Assembly: GCA_002694985.1 (NCBI GenBank)
Contig: NZNS01000011.1
Coordinates: 186,001 to 250,000, forward strand
Source of the DNA: Parvibaculum sp.
GTDB lineage: Bacteria > Pseudomonadota > Alphaproteobacteria > Parvibaculales > Parvibaculaceae
Direction: 5' to 3'
DNA: 64,000 bases
A program made the position numbers and the translations under genes. Numbering within the stretch: the first letter of the stretch is position 1; each line of letters begins with the position of its first letter. Shown here one piece after another: positions 1 to 9,626 of the stretch. The notes below the pieces were generated by a model that was given only the letters and a program-made list of their open reading frames with translations, searched no databases and was not told the origin of the DNA.

Positions 1-153
1 GCCGATATCGAGAGCGACAAGTTTGGCGGGCGCGTTCTCGCCCGTGTGCGAACCTCACAATCGCAGGATGTCGCCACCGCGATGATCGCGGAGGGTTATG
101 CGCGTGCCTATGCAGGTGGACGCCGCATGGGTTGGTGCGGCGCCCCGGGCTGA
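1..153 (+). CDS. Thermonuclease (SNase-like) family protein, C-terminal end
   Basis: The first 50 codons read in frame 1 to a TGA at 151-153; the 5' part lies outside the window. The fragment contains GGRVLARV and ends with a GGRRMGWC-type sequence, the pattern seen at the end of the SNase domain in many alphaproteobacterial thermonuclease-family proteins (a beta strand, then an IAEGYARAY helix). Such proteins are usually exported Ca-dependent nucleases that cut DNA and RNA. The catalytic Arg/Glu region is not visible, so activity cannot be judged. Confidence 0.7.
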   Translation, partial: ADIESDKFGGRVLARVRTSQSQDVATAMIAEGYARAYAGGRRMGWCGAPG

Positions 154-179
154 TCGAAGCCGGCTGCGAGTCCGGCCCG

Positions 180-251
180 TCAGAACAGCAGATAGATCAG
201 GATGATCACGGGGATGGGAATACCGATCGCCCAGAGCAGGATGCCGCGCAT
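180..251 (-). CDS. 23-residue hydrophobic membrane microprotein
   Basis: A short reading frame, MRGILLWAIGIPIPVIILIY followed by LLF, starts at an ATG at 251. An AAGGAGAACG ribosome-binding site lies at suitable spacing. Nearly the whole peptide is one hydrophobic helix with a conserved-looking GIPIP kink, and similar very short peptides with an LLWxIGIPIPxIIL core occur in proteobacteria without assigned function. It converges on the thermonuclease gene and lies downstream of acs on the same strand. The good RBS and sensible transmembrane composition argue for a real gene, but it was called from the sequence alone. Confidence 0.55.
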   Translation of the reverse strand: MRGILLWAIGIPIPVIILIYLLF

Positions 252-325
252 TGTCGTTCTCCTTGTCCGCATACTCAAATGTCTCAACGGATAGAACGAG
301 CAGGAACAGGTGAGGGTTCCCGATT

Positions 326-356
326 GAAAAGGGGCCGCTCTTGCGAGCAGCCCCTT
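326..356 (-). terminator. Intrinsic terminator of acs
   Basis: On the minus strand, just after the acs stop, an AAGGGGC/GCTC stem closes on a 4-base GCAA loop and is followed by TTTTC. The hairpin is nearly symmetric, so it could also stop plus-strand transcription. Confidence 0.65.
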
Positions 357-383
357 GTTTCGTTGCGGTACGAGGTTTGACCT

Positions 384-2327
<1,944 letters not shown>

Positions 2328-2463
2328 GAAAATTCTCCCTGGTCGGCACTCTGTCTGGGGGACGGACGCGTTTATTGTGGTTTTCGGCATTATGTCGGGC
2401 GGGCCCGAAGGCGGCAAGGCCGCTATGTTCGTGGCGGCATGGCTCGCTGGATGCTCGCGCCCG

Positions 2464-3738
2464 TCAGTCTTTCCGTTGCAGCAGTGCGGCGATCTCGCTG
2501 TCCTCGAACCCCGCTTCGCGAAGCACTTCTTCCGTCTGCTCGCCGAGGCGAGGCGGATGACGGCGAATGCTGGACGGGGTTTGGGAAAAACGCACCGGCG
2601 GCTTCAGCGCAAAGTAAGGCCCTGCATGCGGATGGTCGTAGCGCGCGAAGAAATCGACGGCCTTCAGATGCGGATCGTCCTGCAAGTCGTCCAGCCGGTT
2701 CATCTTCACGGCAGGAATGGAAAGCGGTTCCAGCAGCGCCAGCCATTCCTCCGTCGTCTTTGTCTCCGTCGTCTCCTCGATCATCGCATAGAGGTCGCGG
2801 ATATTGGCGGTGCGCGCCTTGTAGTTGTTGAAGCGCGGATCGTTGATGTAGTCGTCGAGCCGCCCTGCCAGCTTGAAGAATTGTTCCCATTGCTTGTCGG
2901 AATAAGGCAGCAGGCCGATATACCCGTCCTTGGTGCGATAGGGGCGGCGGTCGGGATTGGTGATGCGGCTATAGGTCCACTGTCCTGTCGGCGGATCGTA
3001 GACATGGTCGTAGAAATGTTCGGCAAGCACGAAGGAGGTGACGGCTTCGAGCATCGGCACCTCGACGAATTGCCCCTCGCCGGTCCGCTCCTTGTGGAAG
3101 AGCGCGGCCGTCACTGCCTGTACCATGAAGAGGCCGGAAACCTTGTCAGCCATGATGGTGGGGATGTAGCGGGGCTTCGGGTCGCCATCCATGCGGCCGA
3201 GCAAGTCCGCCGCGCCGGAGCCCGCCTGAATGAGATCGTCATAAGCGGGAAGACCGGCGTAAGGCCCGTCCGAGCCATAGCCCGCGGCATGCACGAAAAT
3301 GATGTCGGGCTTTACTGCCTTCACATCTTCGTAGGCGAGGCCGAGCTTCTTCATCGCCGCATAGCGGATGTTGGAGGTCAACACGTCGGCGGTGGCGATG
3401 ATCTTCAGCAGTGCTTCGCGGCCTTGCCGGCTCCCGAGGTCCAGCAGCACCGAGCGCTTGTTGCGGTTGATGGTGAGGAAGATAGGGCCGAGGTCCGGCG
3501 CCGCGCCTTCGGGCAGGTGGCCCGGCCAGCGCATGATGTCGCCGCCCGATCCGCCGCCGCCGGTCGGCGAGGGGGCCTCGACCTTGATCACGTCCGCGCC
3601 CATGTCGCCGAGGATCTGTGTCGCATAGGCGCCGAAGACGACCGCCGTCAGGTCGACGATCTTCACGCCTTTGAGCGGGCCCTTGTTCTCGGTTTCGAGT
3701 TTCTTTGTTTTCTTTTCGTTCGCCTGCTCGCTCAACAC
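2464..3738 (-). CDS. CaiB/BaiF family CoA-transferase
   Basis: A family III CoA-transferase of about 424 residues, moving CoA between carboxylic acids through an aspartyl-anhydride mechanism. The N-terminal [20 protein letters not shown] and the GADVIKVE motif are typical. The catalytic Asp is expected in [12 protein letters not shown], followed by the family's small-domain region ([12 protein letters not shown]). The frame is open to a GTG at 3783, but a GGAG site stands just before the GTG at 3738, giving a KEN-rich leader before the domain; the start is therefore uncertain. It lies directly downstream of the GNAT gene on the same strand, probably in one operon. The acid substrate cannot be read from sequence. 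Confidence 0.87.
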   Translation of the reverse strand: MLSEQANEKKTKKLETENKGPLKGVKIVDLTAVVFGAYATQILGDMGADVIKVEAPSPTGGGGSGGDIMRWPGHLPEGAAPDLGPIFLTINRNKRSVLLDLGSRQGREALLKIIATADVLTSNIRYAAMKKLGLAYEDVKAVKPDIIFVHAAGYGSDGPYAGLPAYDDLIQAGSGAADLLGRMDGDPKPRYIPTIMADKVSGLFMVQAVTAALFHKERTGEGQFVEVPMLEAVTSFVLAEHFYDHVYDPPTGQWTYSRITNPDRRPYRTKDGYIGLLPYSDKQWEQFFKLAGRLDDYINDPRFNNYKARTANIRDLYAMIEETTETKTTEEWLALLEPLSIPAVKMNRLDDLQDDPHLKAVDFFARYDHPHAGPYFALKPPVRFSQTPSSIRRHPPRLGEQTEEVLREAGFEDSEIAALLQRKD

Positions 3739-3770
3739 CGTTTCTCCGCTTGCACTTCTTCGCGCCTCGT

Positions 3771-4223
3771 TCACGGACACCACACATATAACATGTCGGG
3801 TAGACCTTCCTCGTTGTTGGTGCCTCTGGTGCGGCGCGTTTCGGTCAGCCCGTGGCGTTCATAGAAGCGCCGGGCACCGAGATTGGCCTGAAACGTCCAG
3901 AGGGAAAAGCCCCGCGGCAGTTCTGCTTTTGCTTTCGCAAGCAGAAGGCTGCCTGCCCCTGCGTTATGCGAAGCAGGATCGACATAGAGATGATGGAGCC
4001 AGTCGCCGTCCGCTTCACGGGCGAGTGCCGCAAAGCCGATGGTCTTGCTGCCGGTGCGCTGTGCCGCCCAGACCTCGCTTCGCTTCACCATGCGGCGGAT
4101 GAAAGCCCGCGTTTCCGCATCGCTGTGCAGGCCGGCGTTCAGCCAGGTCATGGTCCTGCGTGCGGCGAGGAATATCTCCGCGATCTCCGGCCAGTCGTCT
4201 TCGCTCGCGCGCTGGATGTGCAT
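3771..4223 (-). CDS. GNAT family N-acetyltransferase
   Basis: A 150-residue acyl-CoA-dependent acetyltransferase. MHIQRASEDDWPEIAEIFL is a standard GNAT opening, WLHHLYVDPASHNAGAG covers beta 4 and the acetyl-CoA pyrophosphate loop (R/Q-x-x-G-x-A, here with Asn first), and NLGARRFYERHGL is the usual helix alpha 4 with the Tyr. The substrate is unknown. Its 3' end overlaps the longest possible CaiB frame, consistent with co-transcription. Confidence 0.85.
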   Translation of the reverse strand: MHIQRASEDDWPEIAEIFLAARRTMTWLNAGLHSDAETRAFIRRMVKRSEVWAAQRTGSKTIGFAALAREADGDWLHHLYVDPASHNAGAGSLLLAKAKAELPRGFSLWTFQANLGARRFYERHGLTETRRTRGTNNEEGLPDMLYVWCP

Positions 4224-4264
4224 GGAGAAGTTGTAGCGTTCTCAAAAGGCCTTCACCAGCAGCG

Positions 4265-4318
4265 CGGACCCTTCCGTCGCCGCTTCGCGGCGGCCTGGCG
4301 ATGACGACGGAGAGGGCA
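4265..4318. repeat. Small palindromic repeat-like element
   Basis: The gap between the divergent GNAT and creatininase genes holds a GCCGC-TTC-GCGGC hairpin (4279-4291) flanked by CTTCCGTC and GATGACGACGG. This looks like the short interspersed palindromic units common between genes in alphaproteobacteria. Only one copy of this form is visible here, so membership of a family is a guess. Confidence 0.3.
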
Positions 4319-4421
4319 ACGGCCCGATTCCACATTCTCCGCCTTCTCCCCTATGCTCCAGGAGCGCGATACGAAAAGTGGAAGCCGGTTTTCGTGCAAT
4401 CGCGCAACCGAAAGAGAAGTC

Positions 4422-5168
4422 ATGCTGCTGCATCATTCGAGCTGGCCGGAGATCGAGGCCTATCTCACAAAGTCGAAGGGAATCGTCATTCCCATCGGCT
4501 CGATGGAGCAGCATGGGCCGAATGGGCTCATCGGCACCGACGCCATTTGCCCCGAAGCCATCGCGCAACGCGCGGGCGCGGAAGCGGGCTTTCTCGTCGG
4601 CCCCACCTTCAATGTCGGCATCGCGCAGCATCATCTCGGCTTTCCCGGCACCGTGACGCTTCGCCCTTCGACCATGATCGCCGCCATTCATGACTGGGTC
4701 GGCTCGCTCGCGCGGCACGGTTTCGAACGCATCTATTTCTTCAACGGGCATGGCGGCAATGTCGCGACCATCGAAGCGGCATTTTCGGAAATCTATGCCG
4801 ACCGTTCGCTGGCGCAGGACGCAAGCAATCGCGGCCCCGTAAAGTGCAAGCGCGTGAACTGGTGGGACTTCAAGCCCGTCATGGATTTCTGCAAGGAACG
4901 TTACGGCTCGGCGCATGGTGCTCATGCGACGCCATCGGAGGTCGCCGTCACCTATTTTCTCTATCCCGACGCTATCAAACATGTCGAGATGTCGCCGAAG
5001 GTCGCACCCTGGGGCCGCTACACCGATGCGGAGAGCTACCGCGCCGCCTTCCCGGACGGGCGCATCGGCTCCGATCCCTCGCTCGCCGACCCGAAAGACG
5101 GCGAGAAGCTGATCGCTCTTTCCGCTCAGGGGCTGATCGAGGATTTCCGAAAATTCGAGGCGGTGTAA
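4422..5168 (+). CDS. Creatininase family amidohydrolase
   Basis: A 248-residue member of the creatininase/FAPy-deformylase family, metal-dependent enzymes that open cyclic amides. The binuclear metal-site motifs are visible: PIGSMEQHGP (E29, H31), GTDAICPE (Asp) and FFNGHGGN, plus a late HGAHATPSE segment. In-frame codons continue upstream to 4353, but the ATG at 4422 with AAAGAGAAG in front fits the family start. Substrates vary widely (creatinine, mycofactocin precursor, formamides), so no specific reaction is assigned. It stands alone on the plus strand. Confidence 0.88.
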   Translation: MLLHHSSWPEIEAYLTKSKGIVIPIGSMEQHGPNGLIGTDAICPEAIAQRAGAEAGFLVGPTFNVGIAQHHLGFPGTVTLRPSTMIAAIHDWVGSLARHGFERIYFFNGHGGNVATIEAAFSEIYADRSLAQDASNRGPVKCKRVNWWDFKPVMDFCKERYGSAHGAHATPSEVAVTYFLYPDAIKHVEMSPKVAPWGRYTDAESYRAAFPDGRIGSDPSLADPKDGEKLIALSAQGLIEDFRKFEAV

Positions 5169-5183
5169 GGGGTTAGAGGTTAG

Positions 5184-5217
5184 CTTGATATTTCAAGCTG
5201 TTTCTTGATATATCAAG
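5184..5217 (+). promoter_or_regulatory. Twin palindromic operator and promoter of the toxin-antitoxin operon
   Basis: Two palindromes, CTTGATATTTCAAG (5184-5197, one mismatch) and CTTGATATATCAAG (5204-5217, perfect), are 20 bp apart, two helical turns. TTGATA at 5185 and ATATAT at 5208 have 17-bp spacing and make a plausible sigma-70 promoter covered by both sites. This is the usual architecture for autorepression by a dimeric ribbon-helix-helix antitoxin. Confidence 0.7.
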
Positions 5218-5238
5218 GCAACCGAAAGGAGTTGCCCC

Positions 5239-5463
5239 ATGACCATTCGCCAGAAATTTGCGAGCCAGGCCGATGCCGAACTGCTGGAGCGGATGCGCGA
5301 GCTTGCGAAAGCGGAGGGACGGCAGTTCCAGGCCGTGGTGGAGGATGCCTTCCGCGACTATCTCGCGCGTAAATCGGGCGAGCGTCCGCGCGGGGAGGTC
5401 ATGTCGCATTTTCGCGATAGCGTCCGTCGCAATGCCGAGCTCTACAAACGGCTCGCGAAGTAG
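5239..5463 (+). CDS. Ribbon-helix-helix type antitoxin
   Basis: A 74-residue protein with an excellent AAAGGAG site before its ATG. Residues of about 5-45 (QADAELLERMRELAKAEG, then a second helix ending FRDYLARK) fit a MetJ/Arc ribbon-helix-helix DNA-binding domain. The charged C-terminal third would be the toxin-neutralising tail. It is not a Phd-type sequence, although its partner is Doc-like. The gene is 9 bp upstream of the toxin and downstream of paired palindromes, so it probably represses its own promoter. The fold assignment rests on sequence pattern only. Confidence 0.75.
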   Translation: MTIRQKFASQADAELLERMRELAKAEGRQFQAVVEDAFRDYLARKSGERPRGEVMSHFRDSVRRNAELYKRLAK

Positions 5464-5472
5464 CGCCGTCCC

Positions 5473-5847
5473 ATGCCCGACTATCTGACGCTCGCGGAAG
5501 TTCTCGCGATTCACGAAGAACTGATCGATCTCTATGGTGGCGCACCCGGTGTGCGCGACATGGGGGCGGTCGAGTCCGCGCTCTTTCGTCCGCAGACAGG
5601 TTATTACGAGGACGTGATCGCGGAGGCGGCGGCGCTGCTCGAAAGTCTCGCCATCAATCATCCCTTCATCGACGGCAACAAGCGCATCGCTTTTGCCGTC
5701 GCGGACGTCTTCCTGCGGCTCAATGGATATCTGTTCGAGGAAGACCCGGTTGATACCTACGATTTCATGATCGGCCTCTTCGAACGCGGCGAGTTCCGCT
5801 TCGAAAAACTGGAGCCGTGGTTGCGGGAGAAGGTGCGGGTGCTCTAG
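5473..5847 (+). CDS. doc: Doc-family death-on-curing toxin (Fic fold kinase)
   Basis: A 124-residue Doc-like toxin, the same length as phage P1 Doc. The signature NHPFIDGNKR (H63 to R71) is the Fic/Doc active-site loop. In Doc this loop supports phosphorylation of EF-Tu and so arrests translation. The N-terminal YLTLAEVLAIHEELIDLYGG segment and the GVRDMGAVESAL helix are typical of the family. All catalytic residues (His, Asp, Asn, Lys, Arg) are present, so the toxin looks functional. It is the second gene of a two-gene operon with the RHH protein. Confidence 0.9.
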   Translation: MPDYLTLAEVLAIHEELIDLYGGAPGVRDMGAVESALFRPQTGYYEDVIAEAAALLESLAINHPFIDGNKRIAFAVADVFLRLNGYLFEEDPVDTYDFMIGLFERGEFRFEKLEPWLREKVRVL

Positions 5848-6040
5848 TCCCGATGCCTGCTTGTTCCGTCGCCGGCCGGAACAGGCAGGCGCGGTTCACC
5901 TTCATCTTCGCATCGACAGCTTCAAGAAGATTGAAGCTGAGCGTGGTGCCGAGCCGGTTGAGAAGAATGAGAACATCGGCCGTCTCGCGCGCGGCTTCTT
6001 CGGTATCGCCCTTCTCCAGCACCTCGATGAATTCGTCCAT
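5843..6040 (-). pseudogene. MazG-like nucleotide pyrophosphohydrolase fragment
   Basis: The minus-strand frame holds MDEFIEVLEKGDTEEAARET followed by ADVLILLNRLGTTLSFNLL and EAVDAKMKVNRA. This matches the C-terminal half of MazG-like/NTP-PPase helical proteins (E-x-A-D-V-L-x-x-L-x-R-L ... A-x-x-K-M-x-x-N). The N-terminal EExxE metal-binding helix is missing. Upstream, the frame runs into a palindromic repeat; downstream, it reads antisense into the doc gene before reaching a stop. It is best read as a decayed remnant. Confidence 0.5.
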
Positions 6041-6107
6041 CTCGATGCTCGCGCGCCTTGCAGGCGCTCGTAATGACGAAAGAAAGACGGGGATTACTTT
6101 TCTCGTC

Positions 6108-6166
6108 GCCTGTCCCGGCGAAAGCCGGGGGGCCCACCTTTGTGCCACAGCGGGGACAAGTGGCCC
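6108..6166. repeat. REP-like palindromic element
   Basis: A perfect CCCGGC-GAAA-GCCGGG hairpin (6114-6129) is followed by a larger imperfect stem between GGGCCCACCTTTG and CAAGTGGCCC (to about 6166). Two-hairpin units with a GNRA-type loop are typical of alphaproteobacterial interspersed repeats. It lies in a 457-bp gap that otherwise holds only the MazG-like relic. Confidence 0.5.
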
Positions 6167-6304
6167 TTCGAACCGGAAGAGGCCGCGAGAGAGACGAAGG
6201 AAGAGACGGAATGGGAGACTGCGCCGTCTCTCGCTTCGTCTTCGCGAAGCGCACAAAATTCATTTGTGACGTTCTTGTGACGTTTTGATGATGGTCGCGT
6301 CTGT

Positions 6305-6679
6305 TTATCCCCGCGCCGGGGGATAAACGGCGATCCGCACCACGCCTTCCACCACTTCGACCGGCACGGCCTCAAGCTGCTTTCCCACGCATGGCCCGCT
6401 CGTGCAGTACCCGTCCTCGATGCGGAAAAGGGCTGCGTGATTGCCGCAAAGGATCTGGCTCTCGTCCTGCGTCAGAAACCTGTCCGGCCAGTTGTCGAGG
6501 CGCGTTGCGGCGTGCGGGCAGAGGTTCAGATAGCCGTAAACCGCGCCACTCTTCCGTATAAGGAATATATTGATCCGCGAGGCGCCGCTGCCAAGTGTCA
6601 GGCCCTTCGCGCCCGGATCGTCCAGTTCATCCAGCGCGCAGAGCGGCGTTCCAGGCGCAGGCAGCGCTAGCTTCCTCAC
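6305..6679 (-). CDS. Rieske [2Fe-2S] domain protein
   Basis: A 124-residue small ferredoxin-like Rieske protein. The cluster ligands are C54-P-H56 (NLCPHAATRLD) and C78-G-N-H81 (ILCGNHAALF), the standard C-x-H ... C-x2-H pair. There is no membrane anchor or catalytic domain, so it could be an electron-transfer subunit or a free cytoplasmic Rieske protein. It is the last gene of a minus-strand run gpsA, YciI, EVE, Rieske with short gaps (10 bp to the EVE gene), suggesting one operon. Its redox partner is not apparent nearby. Confidence 0.88.
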   Translation of the reverse strand: MRKLALPAPGTPLCALDELDDPGAKGLTLGSGASRINIFLIRKSGAVYGYLNLCPHAATRLDNWPDRFLTQDESQILCGNHAALFRIEDGYCTSGPCVGKQLEAVPVEVVEGVVRIAVYPPARG

Positions 6680-6689
6680 GGCGCTTTCT

Positions 6690-7115
6690 TCACGGTGCCT
6701 TTTTCAGGCCGCCCATCTTGCAGATGAGCTTCCATTCATCTTCGCGTACGGGCTGCACGGAAAGACGCGAATTGTTGACGAGCACCATTTCGTGAAGTGC
6801 AGGTTCCTTTTTCACGTCTTCAAGCGTGACGGGGTTTGGCAGATCCTCGACGGCTTCGATGTCGACAAGGCCGAACCTTCCCTTTTCGTCGGTCGGGTCG
6901 GGACGGTGTTCGCCGATCACGCGAACGATGCCGACGATCCGTTTCTCGTTCACCGAATGATAGAAGAAGCCGTAATCGCCCTTCTTCATCGCCTTCATGT
7001 TGTTGTTCGCCTGGTAGTTGCGAACGCCGTTCCAGGGCTCGCCCTTCTTGCCCTTCTTCTTCTGGTCTTCCCATGACCAGGTGGAGGGTTCGGATTTGAA
7101 AAGCCAGTATGCCAT
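6690..7115 (-). CDS. EVE domain-containing protein
   Basis: A 141-residue single-domain EVE protein (PUA-like fold), related to human THYN1. The start MAYWLFKSEPSTWSWEDQ, the GVRNYQANNNMKAMKKGD segment and YHSVNEKRIVGIVRV are diagnostic. The family binds modified bases in DNA or RNA. In alphaproteobacteria it commonly sits beside YciI and gpsA, as here. It is likely co-transcribed with its neighbours. Confidence 0.92.
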   Translation of the reverse strand: MAYWLFKSEPSTWSWEDQKKKGKKGEPWNGVRNYQANNNMKAMKKGDYGFFYHSVNEKRIVGIVRVIGEHRPDPTDEKGRFGLVDIEAVEDLPNPVTLEDVKKEPALHEMVLVNNSRLSVQPVREDEWKLICKMGGLKKAP

Positions 7116-7131
7116 CGGGTCCTATTCCTTT

Positions 7132-7416
7132 TTATTCCTGCGGGCCCAGCAGCCATTTCCATGCGCGCACTTCCGTCTGCGCAAAGAGACCGGCCTTGTT
7201 GTAAGGATCGTTCTCGGCAAGCTTCTCCGCCGTCGCCCGATCTTCGACATCGATCACGAGCATCGAGCCGTTCATCACGCTCGCATCGTCATTGGTGAAA
7301 GGACCGCCGATCTTCACGCAACCCGCGTCGCCCCAATATTTCAGATGCGCATCGCGATTGGCGAGACGGAGTTCGAGCGCGTCCGGTTTGTCGGTGCAGA
7401 TAAGACAGAAGAGCAT
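7132..7416 (-). CDS. YciI family protein
   Basis: A 94-residue ferredoxin-like (dimeric alpha-beta barrel) YciI protein. MLFCLICTDKPDALELRLAN, the HLKYWGDAG segment and a GGPFTNDD region carry the conserved family His/Asp pair. The longer frame (to 7605) runs back into gpsA. The ATG at 7416 gives the usual length and N-terminus. Function is unknown in most members; some act on small cyclic or halogenated compounds. It lies between gpsA and the EVE gene. Confidence 0.88.
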   Translation of the reverse strand: MLFCLICTDKPDALELRLANRDAHLKYWGDAGCVKIGGPFTNDDASVMNGSMLVIDVEDRATAEKLAENDPYNKAGLFAQTEVRAWKWLLGPQE

Positions 7417-7437
7417 GATGCGCGTTTCCGTTTTCGT

Positions 7438-7471
7438 TTCTGGTTCGTTTCCGCTTCTGGTTCGATTCCGG
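7438..7471. repeat. Two 17-bp tandem units upstream of the YciI gene
   Basis: TTCTGGTTCGTTTCCGC (7438-7454) is followed directly by TTCTGGTTCGATTCCGG (7455-7471), 15 of 17 bases identical. The pair fills the gap between gpsA and the YciI start on the minus strand. It looks like a local tandem duplication. Confidence 0.6.
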
Positions 7472-7474
7472 GCG

Positions 7475-8476
7475 TCAGCCTTCGGCCTTGAAGGGGCGGG
7501 CAAGAAGTGTGGCGATGGTGTCGTCGATTTTCGCCTTGCCGGTGACAATGGCGGCGACCGCTTCGGCAATCGGCATTTCAATATCGTATTTTTTCGCGAG
7601 TGCAATGACGGCGGTTGCCGAGTGGACGCCTTCGCTTACCGAATTGCGCGTGCCCATCACCTCTTCCAGTGTCTTTCCTTCGCCCAGCGCCATGCCGAGC
7701 GACATGTTGCGCGACTTCGGTGAGTTGCAGGTGAGGATGAGATCGCCGAGCCCCGAGAGGCCCATCAGCGTTTCGGTGCGCGCGCCCATGGCGACACCGA
7801 GCCTTGCGAGTTCCGCAAAGCCGCGCGTCGTCAGTGCCGCGCGGGCGCTGTCGCCGAGCTTCTTTCCCTCCACGATGCCGCAGGCAATCGCGAGGACGTT
7901 CTTCACAGCGCCGCCGATCTCCGCGCCGATCAGGTCGGATGAATAATAGGGACGGAATGCCGGAAGCCCGATCGCATGGACGAGGGCTTCCGCCACGTCT
8001 TCGTCCGCGCAGGCGAGCGTCACCGCGGTTGGCAGGCCTCTCGCAACTTCCGCGGCGAAGCTCGGGCCGGAAAGCACGGCGGGTTTCGCTTGCGGCGCGG
8101 CTTCGGCAAGAACCTCCGTGAGCAGATAATTCGTCGATTGCTCCACGCCCTTCGCGCAGAGGACCACGGGTGTGCCTTCGGCGATTTCGGGTGCGAGCTG
8201 TTCCAGCACGCGGCGCATATGCTGCGCTGGCGTTACCATCAAGATCGCATCGGCTTGTGCGATTTCCTTCAGCTCGCCCGTCGCGCGCAGGCTTTCGTCG
8301 AGGGGGATGCCGGGCAGGAAGAGGCTGTTCTCGTGCGTACCGTTCACGCTCTCCACGACCTCGGCCTCGCGCGCCCAAAGCGTGACCTCGCGGCCTGCCT
8401 TGGCGGCAACCTGTGCGAGCGCCGTGCCCCATGCGCCTGCGCCGACCACTGCTATCTTGTTGTATTTACTAGTCAA
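7475..8476 (-). CDS. gpsA: Glycerol-3-phosphate dehydrogenase [NAD(P)+]
   Basis: A 333-residue cytoplasmic enzyme reducing dihydroxyacetone phosphate to sn-glycerol-3-phosphate for phospholipid synthesis. The N-terminal [12 protein letters not shown] nucleotide-binding loop, the CAKGVE segment and [17 protein letters not shown] with the catalytic Lys are all present. Length is typical. The start is a TTG (TTGACTAGT) with CGGAG upstream; no better ATG lies before the Rossmann motif. The usual alphaproteobacterial neighbour tsaD is 2.3 kb upstream, beyond an inserted divergent cassette. Confidence 0.96.
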   Translation of the reverse strand: MTSKYNKIAVVGAGAWGTALAQVAAKAGREVTLWAREAEVVESVNGTHENSLFLPGIPLDESLRATGELKEIAQADAILMVTPAQHMRRVLEQLAPEIAEGTPVVLCAKGVEQSTNYLLTEVLAEAAPQAKPAVLSGPSFAAEVARGLPTAVTLACADEDVAEALVHAIGLPAFRPYYSSDLIGAEIGGAVKNVLAIACGIVEGKKLGDSARAALTTRGFAELARLGVAMGARTETLMGLSGLGDLILTCNSPKSRNMSLGMALGEGKTLEEVMGTRNSVSEGVHSATAVIALAKKYDIEMPIAEAVAAIVTGKAKIDDTIATLLARPFKAEG

Positions 8477-8517
8477 ACTATCACTCCGGGGCGTCGTGCA
8501 TGTTGTAGGTGCTAATG

Positions 8518-8536
8518 ATTGAACGATTCGTTGAAT
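8518..8536. promoter_or_regulatory. Candidate TetR operator
   Basis: A 19-bp imperfect palindrome, ATTGAACGATTCGTTGAAT, with an exact AACGA-T-TCGTT core, lies between gpsA and the TetR gene. Size and position suit an autoregulatory TetR site. The leading ATGATTGAAC (8515-8524) recurs exactly at 9346-9355, before the micro-protein genes. Confidence 0.5.
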
Positions 8537-8565
8537 GTTTACCCGGCCGCTCTACAATTACCTGT

Positions 8566-9195
8566 ATGACCGCTCAAGACGATCCGCACCAGAAAATCAT
8601 CGCGGCCGCAAAAAAGCGTTTCACGCATTACGGCTATACCAAAACCACGATGGCCGAGCTTGCCGTCGATTGCGACATGTCGCCTGGCAATCTCTACCGC
8701 TATTTCGCGGGCAAGCTCGATATTGCCGAGGCGATCTGTCGTGAGGCTTCGGTGCAGACAGCGGACGATCTCCAGCGCATTCTGACATCGTCGGGGCGCA
8801 GCGCTTCCGAACGGCTCCACGACTTTCTGTTCATGGATCTCAGGGAAACCTTCCACAAGCTTGAGGAAGATCCCAAAATCGTGGAAATGGCGCAAATCGT
8901 TACCGCCGAACGTCCGGAGTTTCACAATGAGGGGCTGGCGCGTGAACGCGAGGTTCTCTGCCGTATTGTCGAGCTCGGTAATCTATCGGGCGAGTTCGAT
9001 GTGCCCGATCCGGAATTCGCAGCGGAGATGATCCAGGCCGCGACCCTCAAATTCAGCTATCCGCAGCTCTTCACCCGTCTGCCGCTTGCTAAACTCGAGC
9101 GCGAACTTGAAGGCGTCTACCAGATTGTCGTGGCGGGATTGAAAGCGGGCTGTGCGGCCTGCGTGGACCCGGAGAAAGTCGCCGTCGAGGCTTGA
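8566..9195 (+). CDS. TetR/AcrR family transcriptional regulator
   Basis: A 209-residue one-component regulator. Residues of about 8-55 form the HTH domain (KIIAAAKKRFTHYGYTKTTM, then AVDCDMSPGNLYRYFAGK). The remainder is an all-helical ligand and dimer domain of TetR_C type. The frame is open further upstream, to ATG 8515 and GTG 8509, but the ATG at 8566 gives the usual short leader. It is divergent from gpsA and points toward the two micro-protein genes. The palindrome at 8518-8536 is a likely self-binding site. Confidence 0.9.
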   Translation: MTAQDDPHQKIIAAAKKRFTHYGYTKTTMAELAVDCDMSPGNLYRYFAGKLDIAEAICREASVQTADDLQRILTSSGRSASERLHDFLFMDLRETFHKLEEDPKIVEMAQIVTAERPEFHNEGLAREREVLCRIVELGNLSGEFDVPDPEFAAEMIQAATLKFSYPQLFTRLPLAKLERELEGVYQIVVAGLKAGCAACVDPEKVAVEA

Positions 9196-9336
9196 ACCGT
9201 TCCAGACTCACCTCTTAACTCATTGTTTTAGTGCGCTGCGTCATTTCTTATAGCGCGGCGCATTATTTCATCAAGGTTCTGATTTCCATTAAGGATTTTG
9301 GATTGAGTCTCCTGTTTGTGTTGCGCTGCAGCAACA

Positions 9337-9353
9337 TCAATCATGATGATTGA
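9337..9353. promoter_or_regulatory. Perfect 17-bp palindrome upstream of the micro-protein genes
   Basis: TCAATCAT-G-ATGATTGA is perfectly symmetric. It lies in an AT-rich 265-bp gap between the TetR gene and the first micro-protein gene. A looser TGAAC...GTTCA pair follows at about 9351-9374. The shared ATGATTGAAC links it to the site before the TetR gene. No confident -35/-10 pair was recognised. Confidence 0.45.
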
Positions 9354-9460
9354 ACATTTTTGATTTTGTTCATTGTTTTCCATTCAAGGGGCGCCTACAT
9401 CCAGCTTGTGAGCGGCTACCCCGGAACAAAAACCCGCTCACAGGCATCAGGAGACGAGCC

Positions 9461-9565
9461 ATGACCTACATGAACAAAAAGCTGACCAACCGCGTCATCA
9501 CCCTTGCCCTCGCCGGTTACACGCTGGCTTTCGTCGCCCAGGTTGCTGCCCAGTACGCAGTCTGA
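9461..9565 (+). CDS. 34-residue single-pass membrane micro-protein A
   Basis: The reading frame has an AGGAG site 8 bases before its ATG. The product has a short basic N-terminus (MNKKLTNR) and one hydrophobic helix, VITLALAGYTLAFVAQVAAQ. A YTLxFVxQ motif near the end also occurs in the next small gene (YTLVLVVQ), so the two look like diverged tandem copies. I do not recognise a family. The spacing, RBS and shared motif argue for real coding. Confidence 0.55.
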   Translation: MTYMNKKLTNRVITLALAGYTLAFVAQVAAQYAV

Positions 9566-9626
9566 TCCAGACACAAGTTTTCAAAACGGGCGGCGTTTGC
9601 TCCCGGATGCGAGAAGGAAGACCGAC

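Noticed and set aside
5765..6256. Full-length minus-strand gene of 163 codons
   Set aside because: Only the middle resembles MazG; the N-terminus reads the palindromic repeat and the C-terminus reads antisense doc, so it is called a relic.
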